Shown one piece after another: positions 12,125-21,930 of a stretch of 64,000 bases of DNA (the first letter of the stretch is position 1; the number at the start of each line of letters is the position of its first letter). Made by a program: the position numbers and the translations under genes. Origin of the DNA: Lepraria neglecta (lineage: Eukaryota; Ascomycota; Lecanoromycetes; Lecanorales; Stereocaulaceae); NCBI GenBank assembly GCA_033220425.1, contig CM065649.1, forward strand, positions 3,658,001 through 3,722,000, written 5' to 3'. A model generated the notes under the pieces. The model worked only from the letters and a program-made list of their open reading frames with translations. It had not been told where the DNA came from and made no database searches.

Positions 12125-12608
12125 TTACCAAGCCTCCCACCCCTGAAACAGCTCGACCCTGATCCCCCGCCCCGGCCCCAACCTGATCCACCCGCCAGTC
12201 GGCCCCCACTGTCTCCCGTTCGAGCAAATAGTACTCAGCGTAGCAGCCGCCTCCTGAATACTATACCACGAACTCGACTCCAGTTGCGCACGGAACACAA
12301 GATGCACTCACCTCGCAGCTAGCATGGCTTTGCGTGACGGGGAGTTGAAAAGCGTCGGCGGCGCCTCCGGTATGGAAGGAGCCGACAACGCTACTTGACG
12401 AGAGTTGTGAGAGAGCGTTGCAGTCTGTGTAGAGGGGAGGATTTGAAAGCGGCGGAGTGGTGCATTGAAGAATTGGGTTGGGAGAGATGGCGTGGAGGGG
12501 AAGGAGGTTTGTGCTGTTGGTGTGGATTGGGGGAGTATATAATGCGAGGCCGTGCGCGTTGGACAGTAAGATGGCGGCGTATAGGAGGAACAGCAAGCTA
12601 GGATCCAT
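12125..12608 (-). pseudogene. Small secreted-protein family, member A (frame disrupted)
   Basis: Starts at the ATG at 12608 with a signal peptide (MDPSLLFLLYAAILLSNAHG). Then come a Thr/Asn/Pro-rich stretch, a DCNALSQLSS block, FQLPVTQSHASCEV and, in the +1 frame, LESSSWYSIQEAAATL and TGGWIRLGPGRGIRVEL. Family pattern: signal, DC...LP, F.LP....G.C.I.V, SW..I..A, GG...G...I.V. The two halves are joined by a one-base shift just after SCEV. Splicing at the strong GTGAGT there leads to a different, unconserved C-terminus. The function of the family is unknown. Members A, C, B and E sit head to tail on this strand. Confidence 0.6.
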
Positions 12609-12892
12609 AGCTGCGAATGCGGTACGTCCGTGATTCGTCGATATGATCGAAGGCTGGGGTGTAGCGCAGATCGAAGAATACTTTACCTGAGCTCCAGGGC
12701 ACATGCTATAGGCTATCGCTTTTCGGCGCATGTGCTCTGCATGCGAAACCTCTCAATTCGCTGCCACTCGATTGGCAGAATACTACGCGCGAGTCGTCGT
12801 AATGAATGATAAGCTGCGAATAAGGGCATCATGATATCCGATTGAGCGCACTTCTCAAAACTCGCATAGCAGAGGCAATAGTAGAGGGAAAC

Positions 12893-13537
12893 CTAAATGC
12901 TGGAAATCGAATCGTTGCCAACACCACCACGACTGACGGGATTAACCAACGATATCAGAATACCCTGACCAGCTCCCAACTTGATCCATCCTCCCGTATG
13001 GAGACCCTCCTCAACCATTACGGTACCGATGCATAGGGGAACCAAAATAAGAACCACGCGACGGATGTCCGAACAAGAGCAGATTTCCGGACGACCGGAC
13101 GCGAGGACAACGCCGACTTCGCAGGCAGAATGCCTTCGCTAGACAGGGAGGCGAAATATATCATATATAGGGCCATCCTCGTGGAAGTAGCCTGTTTCAA
13201 TACCCCAAGGGAGTTCGGTCATGACATTACAGCAGTCCGTTTTGAACGGACGTATATAAGATGAGCGGTACTCGGTGTGTTGCAATGTGGCAATAGGCTG
13301 GGAAGGATATCTAGCTAATGGGGGCCCCCAGAGCCCCATATATGCCCAAAACAGACAAAGAACGGCTAGCAACAGGCTTCTGGAATCGTATAGAAAGCAA
13401 TCAAGCAACGGATTGCAACACGGTGCATGAGACTCGAGGTTCCTCATTGGTGATGGATGTTGTGTTGTTGAATTGATCAGCGTGAGGATGTTGGATATTG
13501 AGATGGCGTATATCAGGATAACCAATAGACGAGGCAT
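12893..13537 (-). pseudogene. Small secreted-protein family, member C (in-frame TAG)
   Basis: From MPRLLVILIYAISISNIL (signal peptide, ATG at 13537) the frame runs through DCCNVMTELPWGIETGYF and IYDIFRLPV to TAG at 13139-13141. It then continues open as RRHSACEVGVVLASG and GTVMVEEGLHTGGWIKLG to a stop at 12893. Compared with member B it carries about 50 extra residues before the DCC block, partly hydrophobic, perhaps an unrecognised intron. The TAG lies at exactly the same place as in member B. A CAG ancestor would give it by one C-to-T change. Confidence 0.55.
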
Positions 13538-13566
13538 TTTTGTATGCATGCGGTATGGCAACAATC

Positions 13567-13912
13567 CTCCACTATATATATATTATAGGGAATGTAGGAC
13601 ATACTGACGACCTGGTCAGGGCTTATGCTGTGACTGTCGCGTATGGGAAGCTTAGCGATCCACGCGCCCGTTTTCGCGAGGAATGATAGGGTGCGTATTA
13701 AGGCAGTGGTGTGTCAATGGTGTAAGTGGTGCGGTAACCACATCAGCATTCTTACCACCCACCGATGAAGGCCACATCGTACTGTCAGCATTGAACCCAG
13801 CTGCAGAAGGTTCAATCTTGTCTGACAAAAGCTACCACTCGCTGAGAGGAGGCTACTTGTAGTACCGGCATAGCAACTCAATCCTAAAACAGTTGTAAGA
13901 TGTTCGAGTAAC
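13567..13912. other. Spacer between family members C and B
   Basis: Contains a short TA-rich run near 13571 and no coding frame or RNA that I recognise. Confidence 0.4.
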
Positions 13913-14446
13913 CTAGGAGTCCCGCGCAGCGCTGGCAACAATCCTATTGCCAACACCACCCCTTTTAAGAGGGTTGGTCATCGACACAATGATACCCTGA
14001 TGTGGTCCGACATTAATCCATCCTCCAGTATGGAGATATTCCTCGATCCTTACAGTCCCGATGCACGAGTTAATTAATCGGTTAGCCGCGTTATCAATCT
14101 CCTTCCACGAGCTCAACTCTGGGCTTAGACGAGAGGCGAGGTCGACTTTGATTTCGCAGGTACCGTTAGTTCGCTAGACAGGAAGTTGATAATCGTCGTA
14201 CACGGTGACATCGTCGTGAAAATAGCCCGGTTTGGGATTTAAGGGGAGCTTGGAAAGCGCATCGAAACAATCTTTAATGAGGGGACGCTCACGCAACAAA
14301 CTCCATTTGGTGCATTCGTAGTTGGTCGGATCAGTGGTGATGGACGTTATGTTGGTGGTGTTGTTGTTATTTTGAGCTGTTGCCAGCAAGAGCGTATTCG
14401 CTAATAGGATGATGGCATATAGGAAAGGGATTGATCGACGAGACAT
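13913..14446 (-). pseudogene. Small secreted-protein family, member B (in-frame TAG)
   Basis: Starts at the ATG at 14446 with MSRRSIPFLYAIILLANTLL (signal peptide). The mature part has an Asn-rich stretch, DCFDALSKLPLNPKPGYF and VYDDYQLPV, then TAG at 14174-14176. The frame stays open beyond it with all C-terminal family blocks: RTNGTCEIKVDLASRLS, SSWKEIDNAANRLINSCIG, TGGWINVGPHQGIIVSM, to a stop at 13913. The downstream half is well preserved, with about 87 open codons. This is more than expected of a long-dead frame, though chance or recent loss could explain it. Translated to the TAG it would be about 90 residues. Confidence 0.6.
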
Positions 14447-14821
14447 CGTTATGTTATATACTGATGTGGTACACTCCTTTAACACAACTCTTTCAATGAA
14501 GGAAACAGCCGACTTGGGAACCAATTGATGTTATGGACTCAGCATAGGCATTCGGCGACTGGTCTGATGTGCACGAAGAGTAAGGTTGGTCCAGGCACAA
14601 ATTATGGCTATCGCTTCTGCGGTTGGAATACAACGCGCCAGTAGGGAACGATTTCAGGAAGCTTGCTGTCGGTCAGAGCGCACCATCTAGAGCTTCCATT
14701 TTCTGACTGGGTAGTGGGATAAACGACTTCTCCATTTCGTCATGATTCATGAATCCTGCTTCGGCACACAGATTAGACAGATCATTACCACAACGAACGT
14801 CGCTTACTCAAGGAGATCGAC
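14447..14821. other. Spacer between family members B and E
   Basis: No coding frame, RNA gene or repeat is recognised here. Confidence 0.4.
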
Positions 14822-15364
14822 TCAACTCCCCGTTGCATCGATTTTAATGCCACCATGACCAGTGCGATGGCATCTGACCAAGGACACCTTAACATCCTCA
14901 TTCTGTCCAACGAGGATCTGCGCTCCAATATGGCGTGACACCATTTCCAGTCCCGGACAACTGATACAAGCCGAATTCAGGTCGGGGGCCGCGTTCCTGA
15001 TGCGGCTCAATGTGCTTATCTCTTCTAAAATATAGGATCTGAGCTCGACAATGACCTTGCTATTGCGAGAAAAACGAGCCCAGAGTCGCGTGGAAGGTCC
15101 AGATTGTCCGTTAAAGCGTGATGAGGTAGCCTGGTCTTGTACCTGAGGGGAGTCTGCCAGTGGCCTCCATGCAATGGCGCCTGAGAACTCGTAATGGACA
15201 GAGCGTGAATTCACGTCACTTGTAGGTATTGGGCAAATCCACCGTGATTGGGATTGTGCTGGCGAGACAAGGCTGTCTGGAAGCACAGTCGACTTAAAAA
15301 AAACAGGGCCCAGAAGCGGAGGATAGGGCACTAGAAGCTGATTGGGAGCAGCAACGATACCCAA
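14822..15364 (-). pseudogene. Fragment related to the small secreted-protein family (member E)
   Basis: An open stretch of about 180 codons without an ATG at its start and without an obvious upstream signal-peptide exon; a TAG lies a few codons upstream. Its C-terminal third aligns by eye with member B: SKVIVELRSYILEEIS, LSRIRNAAPDLNSACIS and IGAQILVGQNEDVKVSLV, against GTCEIKVDLASRLSPELS, SWKEIDNAANRLINSCIG and INVGPHQGIIVSM. The N-terminal part has no counterpart that I recognise. It is probably a fourth tandem family copy that has lost its 5' end. An independent hypothetical gene is possible. Confidence 0.4.
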
Positions 15365-15803
15365 GACGTATCTCGAGAGCAGAAAACAATAGACTATCTA
15401 GGAGCAGATTTCGTGCCAAAGGACAGGTTTAAAGAGTAGATAACAAGGGAAAGAGCTGTTTGAGAAAAGCATTCGTGCCAAGAGACAAGTCTCACGACAG
15501 AGAAATAGACGGAATAGGAAGTAACGACGCCGCAGACAGTACCTCACATTCGTCCATTATGAGTACCACGGACAAGAATTACGAGCAGAACATAGTGCAG
15601 CACACAATCGGGAGACTTCTTTTATTAGAGGAAAGCCTGCGGTGTCAGATAAGGAAATCAGATCAGATGCTTTGTTGACGAATACTCAGTACGTATTATT
15701 GGATATCAACCCAGAGACAATCCAACCGCTGCTAGTCTATAAAGAAAACGCTAGTAGATACCTACCTCCCACCAATACTATGCACGAAGCCCAAACAATA
15801 ACT
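15365..15803. other. Spacer before the LysM gene
   Basis: The region holds only short open frames and a weak direct repeat of TTCGTGCCAA (near 15411 and 15471). No gene is supported. Confidence 0.4.
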
Positions 15804-17537
15804 TCAACTGCTCTTCCCTCTCCTGTGTGACTTGTCAACAACTCTTCCTCTAGGCGGAAATCGCTCCTGTAGCATCCGTTCCTGCTCTGCGCTCCATGCC
15901 CCTACTCCTGATGCGGCGTTCGAATTCGTGAGCGTATTTCGCTGTCCGTCGTCCTCATCGTCATCGTTTCCAATTTCGAAAGCATCCTCACTCAACTCAA
16001 TCAGATCACCGACACCGGATGGACCACCTGGAGTAGGCGGCTGAACAGTCTTAGCAGCTTTAGTAGCCAGCTTCCGTACCCAGCCTTCCACAGCTCCGCC
16101 AATGTTCTCAATGCCATTGGTATGAGAGGAAGTCGAATGTTCGGACTCAAAAGAAGATCGGGGAGCGACAATTGGTAAGTGAGCTGCGAAGAGCTTATTT
16201 AGGCCATCTTGGGCAGGTCCCGGACTCTTGACATTCTTTCCCATAGTGCCAACGCCGCCTGGGCCTTGTAATTGAAAGTAGGAGCTAGATGATGATGTTG
16301 ATTTATTCTTTCGCGGAGGTGAGGTACTTTGGTAGCTTCCTCTAGGTAGATCAATTGATGCTGAAGGGGATCCGAGATCCGAGAAGGTCTGAGATTTCCG
16401 CCTGCTGCGAGGAAAGTAGCCTAGCGTTCTTCGAGATAGACGAGCTATTTCTACTGCGTCTGGGAAGCCTTCGATCATGACCCAAGAGTCGTGTTTCCAT
16501 GGCGGTTCTTCGGGACTGGAGAAGGTGACGGAGATTGAGGGTGAAGTGGGAATGCTGGAGAAAGGCGTCTCCTTGTCACTAGGCGTGTCGTGTACATCAC
16601 CCCATGGAGCATGGGGAGCCGTAGGTGTAGGCATGAACTCTTCAATTCGACCGCCTGCCGCGCTTCCTGGAGAGCTCTCAGGCTCTGGAATCTTGCGCCC
16701 CTTCACTCCGCAGGCGTCAACTGGTAGGACGACTGTCTTCCTGACTTGTATACTGTCATTGGGCCATAATCGATTTGCCTTTCGGAAGACATTAGGGTTG
16801 CAGTTGTACTTTATCATGACACCTGCCAGAGTGTCTGCCGGCTTCACTTTGTGTACATAGACCAATGCATCCCGATCTTCGTTCTCAGCAGGAGGGACAG
16901 AGGCATGATTTCTCTCGTCCGAGTCCCTGCGTTTATATCGCCCCGAAGTATCCGGAGTGACGTGCCCATTAGCAGCCAGTAAAGTCTTGCGTTTCTGTGC
17001 CTGGACCTTTGCTATCCTATCCTCCTTAGTCCCAGCCCCAAGCTGCTTGTCCCCACCTCCTGAAGGTCCCCACTGAGCAGGGGGTGCACTCGTGTTGCGA
17101 CCATAAGATCCTCCAATGGGCTGCCTTCTTCGTATTGGTGAGTGTCCCGGACTCGAGACTCGAGAGATATCGCTGCCTATAAGATCCGAGGCGATGCCCT
17201 GCAAGGAGGACCAAGTGCTTCCCCATAGACCCGTAGCGAAATTCGAATGCGTGACTTGTGATCCTAGTAGACCTGGTACCCCTAAAAACCGGCTGGTACT
17301 TTGCGATCGGTCAGGAACCCTATCTGTTCGAGTGGGCCTCGAGGGATGTGTACTGGGCATCGGAGAAGGGGCTCTCGAGGATAAAGAGGACGCGGAGGGA
17401 CCGTCGAGCCAATTGGGGATTTTCGTAGAACTCGAGGGTGTATCTTCGTCTTCTCCATGTGTTTGACGCCGGTTGCGAGGACGCAAGGTGGTTGAGCTGC
17501 TGACTGAGGCCGTTGACGGAGGCCGCTCAACATTCAT
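15804..17537 (-). CDS. LysM-domain protein, probably intracellular
   Basis: A single open frame of 577 codons. I take the ATG at 17537 (MNVERPPSTASVSSSTTL) because the frame upstream has no ATG. There is no signal peptide, so unlike secreted fungal LysM effectors this looks cytosolic, similar in layout to eukaryotic LYSMD proteins. One LysM module spans about residues 226-275: VYVHKVKPADTLAGVMIKY, NCNPNVFRKANRLWPNDSIQ, TVVLPVDACG. The rest is Ser/Pro-rich and disordered. A conserved-looking block, WVMIEGFPDAVEIARLSRR, follows near the middle, and an acidic patch lies near the C-terminus. The role is unknown; the module suggests binding of a GlcNAc-containing or similar ligand, which is inference. 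It is followed by a 481-bp spacer to the tail-to-head neighbour. Confidence 0.85.
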   Translation of the reverse strand: MNVERPPSTASVSSSTTLRPRNRRQTHGEDEDTPSSSTKIPNWLDGPSASSLSSRAPSPMPSTHPSRPTRTDRVPDRSQSTSRFLGVPGLLGSQVTHSNFATGLWGSTWSSLQGIASDLIGSDISRVSSPGHSPIRRRQPIGGSYGRNTSAPPAQWGPSGGGDKQLGAGTKEDRIAKVQAQKRKTLLAANGHVTPDTSGRYKRRDSDERNHASVPPAENEDRDALVYVHKVKPADTLAGVMIKYNCNPNVFRKANRLWPNDSIQVRKTVVLPVDACGVKGRKIPEPESSPGSAAGGRIEEFMPTPTAPHAPWGDVHDTPSDKETPFSSIPTSPSISVTFSSPEEPPWKHDSWVMIEGFPDAVEIARLSRRTLGYFPRSRRKSQTFSDLGSPSASIDLPRGSYQSTSPPRKNKSTSSSSSYFQLQGPGGVGTMGKNVKSPGPAQDGLNKLFAAHLPIVAPRSSFESEHSTSSHTNGIENIGGAVEGWVRKLATKAAKTVQPPTPGGPSGVGDLIELSEDAFEIGNDDDEDDGQRNTLTNSNAASGVGAWSAEQERMLQERFPPRGRVVDKSHRRGKSS

Positions 17538-18018
17538 GGCCGGAAGAGCCAATCTTGGCTTCGCAGTAGGAAGGACATATGGTAGGGATTGAGTAGTTCG
17601 ATCGAGCTTGGTCAAGAGATACTATGTGAACATTTGAAGGACTCTAGTGCGTTGCTGACCATTCGCGTTGCTGTTCTTTACGGTACGAATCCCACGAGCC
17701 AAACATCGGCGAGGATGATTGACTTCGCCGAGGAACGCGGCTAGTGGGGTCAAGCACAAATCATCGACAAGGGACAACCCGTTGAGGCCCCGGTGAATCT
17801 TTGATGCTTAATTGTGAAGGCACTTTACCATATTTACATGGTTCTGAGTTCGAAATACATCGAAGGATACTGCTATTGACAAATATGCAAGCCGTGCCTT
17901 TTGCTTCACAAGCGCCAGTGCACCTAACTAATTACCACTGTTGAAGAAATGACAGTGTATCTGCATACTAAAGCCTACCCAATGGCCCCAGCAAATAGAA
18001 GTCACAGAATAGTAAACA
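17538..18018. other. Spacer between the LysM gene and the Far-like regulator
   Basis: Holds the promoter of the LysM gene and the 3' flank of the regulator. No gene or RNA is recognised. Confidence 0.4.
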
Positions 18019-21000
18019 CTACATGCCATCCGCAGAGAATCCACTCAGATCGCCCCCGTTCATCCCGAACCATTGAAACCTGTGCACATGATAATTAGAA
18101 CTGTGCCCATCAATCTCCAACACATTTAAGTAGCTTACCAGTCTTCCACATTCAAATTCGGAGGAGCAATGGGTCCTCGACTGCTGTTGCTCCAGTTATC
18201 CTCAGGACTGTCGCCCGGGACCTGTCCCTGCCAGCTGGGTGTCTGCTGTTGCATCCCTGGCATTTGCGACATCCCTGACATATTCGGCAAACCGGGTGAA
18301 GGTATTTGTTGCTGGCCCGGCATTGTCGGTGGCTGCAACATGCCCGGTGACTGCATCTGTGGCATCTGCAGTTGAGGATCAAGGTTCTGTTGATTGGGAT
18401 ACGGCATCGCAAGATTGGTGCTCTCTGGGAACAGCTGATCAGGCTGGAAGTTTTCCCACAGGTTTTGCGGAATAGATGGAGACTCGCGGGTCACAAGATA
18501 GAGATCCGGTGGTGTGGCAATATTGGGGTAGGCGGGGTTGAAAGGCGTTGGCGGACGTGTGTTGTTCCGTGAGCTTCCCATAAAGGCGTCATTTTGTTGT
18601 CTCATGTTGTCTGAAGTTGGAGGAGGGGCAGCCATTGGATTCATAGGTACAGAAGTTTGCTGCCCCAAATCCCTCGAGGGTGTCACTGCAGGAGTCTGAG
18701 GTCGAGATCGCTCGTAGGATACCTGAGGTGCTGGAGGTCCACTGGAATAGCCAAATTCCATGTCATCCAATTTGCGCTTCTGCGACTGTTGGTTCTGCTG
18801 TTGTTGATCCTCCTTATCGGTCGCTCGGTTCTCAATCCTTGGCTTCTTATGCTTTTTGCCGGCTGCCTTCTGTAGTTTGTCCTCGAGTGTCTTGTTTCCC
18901 AAGATAGATTCAAACAAGGTATGTACCATCTTAGCCACGAGCCATACTTTAGACACTTCCTTTAAAGCGTTCATGCAAATTGTAAGTCTTTCTTGAGTTG
19001 CGTTAACCACCGAGGCTACGGATGAGCGCATCTGATAGACATGCATGATGAGAGCAGAAAACAAGCTGTATACACTACACGACACTAGACGTCAGCGCAG
19101 CCACAGGACCATGGGAATGAACTTACACAAAAGCTGGAGTAAACCGTAGCTCATCCGATTCTTGGAGATGCTGGATGATCGAGGTGATCATGCCTGCGGC
19201 CTGGAAGGCAATGTTCCTAGATGGATAAGCAGCGTCGGTAGGGTAGCCATTCGGTTGCCCGTTGCTCTCTGATGTCGCAGGTGGCATATGTGCCCTGTGT
19301 AAGAGACAGAGAGTCGTACTTTGCGCCGTTAGTATCGCAGGGCAGGAACATCAAGACTTACTGTTACTCACTAGTAATTAGCATGAAGTAGCGCTGACCA
19401 GAAATTGTGCCTTGGTTTCTCCCAGTACACTTCTTTGGGACAATTTTGCAGCCAATCTGCAAGCGCCATATCACTATGCGTGAGGTCAATGGCATTCTGC
19501 CGTCGCGCTTTGGATGCTACAGAATATTGTTGAGACAGGACCAATCCCATGATCTCGCACAATCTGACATATTGAAGAAAGAATTGAACGTGGACGTTGT
19601 TTGGTGGATATTTCGCAGGCTGGTCCAATTCGTCTTCGATGAAGTCGTCTTCAGTGACCATCTCGACGTCGGAGTCGTCAGTATTGATATGCACAGGGCG
19701 CCCTAGAGCCACGGCTACTGATCTGTCCCTAGTGAATAAGGTCCACCAAATCCGCTTCCATAGTCGCTTGTCTGGTCTGCTAAGCTGAGAACCTTCAACA
19801 CTATCGAGCTGTGAGCATGGCATTGTAACAGGAAGCTTGCAAACAACGCACCTTCGATGCATGCCCGAACCCTGCGCAACGACTGTAGCAACTCTGGTCC
19901 AGTAGAAGACGTTTTTGGTCACATCTATATTACGAATTAATTAGCCTGGTTGATGTTGCACCGGATGTATGCGTGGTACCTTCTGGGCCTTCCCAATACC
20001 AACCCATCAAGATCAACGCCTGGACTATTGTGACTCGATCATCCTCATAATTGGCATCGTACAATGCTTTGGCGCGCTTGTAGAATGTCATTGCAGCGGG
20101 GGTGGTGGATCCATTTGCATCCATCAATTGAGGATTCGTACAGACCCGTGAGCCAGCGAGTAAGATAGCTTGTAACAGGAGCAGAGAAGGTGGGTTCTTG
20201 TGGTCTCGGTATCGCGCCATGAAACGGCTTCGGTTGATGACGGGAACCACTGGAGCAACCCATTTGAAGAACGACTCAACCAGCTCATCGCAGAGCGCCC
20301 TAGGAGGGAGTAAGAATGCTCCTCTCTGATGTAGAATGTCGATTTCGATATTGTCCAGGTCTGTCAACCTGGCTCGCGATCCTTTGACCGTGTCTGGCAA
20401 AGGGTAATGGACCACGTCGGTAGTTCCGTGTCGGTCATGTACTAGAAGAGACAAATTCGAGGACTCTCCAAGGTATGCCACTCTTCCAGCTTCTTTGATA
20501 GGCGCTCTTGCAAATTTCGGCCTCATGAAGTGTGTGTAGTGAAGGTTCTGTGCGCCTTGCTGCACAACCTGGGCGTCGGACAGCGATGTAATTGGCATGC
20601 CATCCTGGGTGGTTTCGCGATTGAAATCATAGCCCGCGAGGTTTTCTACCGTTGGAGACTGAGCCTGGACGGATTCGGCCTGATCACTATTTGGAAAAGG
20701 TCCTGGTCAGCTGTGTAGTCTCGTGTTGAGTAGTTTGCCTACCTGTCCGAGTCCCGGCCCCTGCCTGCAGTCTTCTTCCGCTTCGGCGCTGGGATCTTAC
20801 ATTCGATGGAGAAGGCAACACAATTGGTACCTGTCTGTAGTTAGTATTTGCAATTGTATAGTGTAGAAATGGTAGAACTCATCACTAACATGGAACACCG
20901 AGCGATGCCGCGTCGCAACGGACTTTCCTTGCATGGCAAGTTTCGCAGGCGCGCGAGGCACGCTGACGCCGGAAGCTGGGATGCGAAGGGATCTGGTCAT

Positions 21001-21058
21001 TTGGTGGTGGAGCCGCCGCATTGGGGGTACCGCCGGCTTGCTGGGCTGGAGCATTCAT
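18019..21058 (-). CDS. Zn2Cys6 transcription factor, CTF1/Far-like
   Basis: Nuclear regulator with a binuclear zinc cluster and fungal-specific transcription-factor domain. Eight exons: 21058-20890, 20830-20743, 20686-19980, 19924-19852, 19800-19372, 19318-19127, 19074-18139 and 18079-18019. All are in phase, giving about 884 residues. The cluster at about 37-67 reads ACETCHARKVRCD, then PCTNCVAFSIECKIP, split by intron 1, with a basic KRKK after it. Strong middle-domain blocks are SLLLLQAILLAGSRVCTNPQ, RLWKRIWWTLFTRDRSVAVA and LGRPVHINTDDSDVE. The C-terminus is Gln/Pro-rich (likely activation domain) and ends GGDLSGFSADGM. This pattern is that of cutinase transcription factor 1 and Aspergillus FarA/FarB, which control fatty-acid use; I cannot say which. 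Its own promoter carries CCGAGG. Confidence 0.85.
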
Positions 21059-21930
21059 TTTCTCGGCGACGATGATGGAGGATTAGTGATTTCCAGGACT
21101 GTCTGCCGAGGTACGAGGCACAACTTTGATTAGGTTGCTGACAATATCGACCTCTGCACCTTCAAAACTCCGCAGAGCTATGAGCTGTCTCCAGGTCTTT
21201 CGGTTTCAAAGCTGTGGCAACGTGCTGCATTGCCCACCTGCCGTGTTTGGATATCTCGAGGACTTGGGTGTCAGGAAGAGCGGTGGAGGGCGTTCCTGAA
21301 AGCCTAAGAGCGACGACTTCGACCGCCTAATACAAATATCCTCTGCCAATGGACAGTATCTCTATTGTAAACAAGTAAGATCTCAATTAGTTGTCTGGTG
21401 CAATTACTCTTGTGATATTTGTGGTTACTCTCTTACGTCCGTAACACTAGATGCTTAGGGGAGGCGATGCTTTGGAAGGTGCATTTTCCCGCTAAGCGGG
21501 GAAATCAAACACTTCATTTTCGAGCCGGTCACTTATCAACACAACAGGGAGTAATGTCTGAAACATTCATGTCTGTGTACTCCTGGTTGGGTCTAAAGTG
21601 GGTATTTCAATGGTACTGAGCCGGAAGCATGGGCCATTTCTACCTACAGTCGTGTTGTATTATGATATAATGTGCCATCGATCCATCAGCTCAATGGACG
21701 AGAATATATGAGATTCTTATACATCCTGGAGAAGAAATCTCTGTATATTTGCTATTAGATTTGCTCTGGGCAAGCATAAAGGACAGTGGAATCACTCACG
21801 CAATCATTTTATAATATATGCGTTTATCTGGGAATGTCTAATGCATCTATTAATTTACCGCTGTTTGCCTCTCTATTCTTGCCCACGTGTTCGTACACTG
21901 CTAATCATTCATGTCATCTAGGACCACTCT
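21059..21930. other. Promoter of the Far-like regulator and 3' flank of the hydrolase
   Basis: An 872-bp region with no coding frame I can support. It contains CCGAGG at 21106-21111, described separately. Confidence 0.4.
21106..21111. promoter_or_regulatory. CCGAGG (CCTCGG) candidate Far-type site
   Basis: The hexamer lies 48 bp upstream of the regulator ATG at 21058. CCTCGG is the reported core for FarA/FarB and CTF1-type fatty-acid regulators in filamentous ascomycetes. Its presence suggests autoregulation, but a single hexamer can occur by chance. Confidence 0.35.

Noticed and set aside
13139-14176. Explaining the shared TAG in secreted members B and C as the 3' end of an intron (..GTCTAG)
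   Set aside because: The stretch that would be removed includes the conserved DC..LP block, and member A has the same block as plain coding sequence with ACG at that position.
15460-15830. Small upper-strand frames before the LysM gene
   Set aside because: They are short, overlapping and low-complexity, antisense to the expected 3' flank of the LysM gene.
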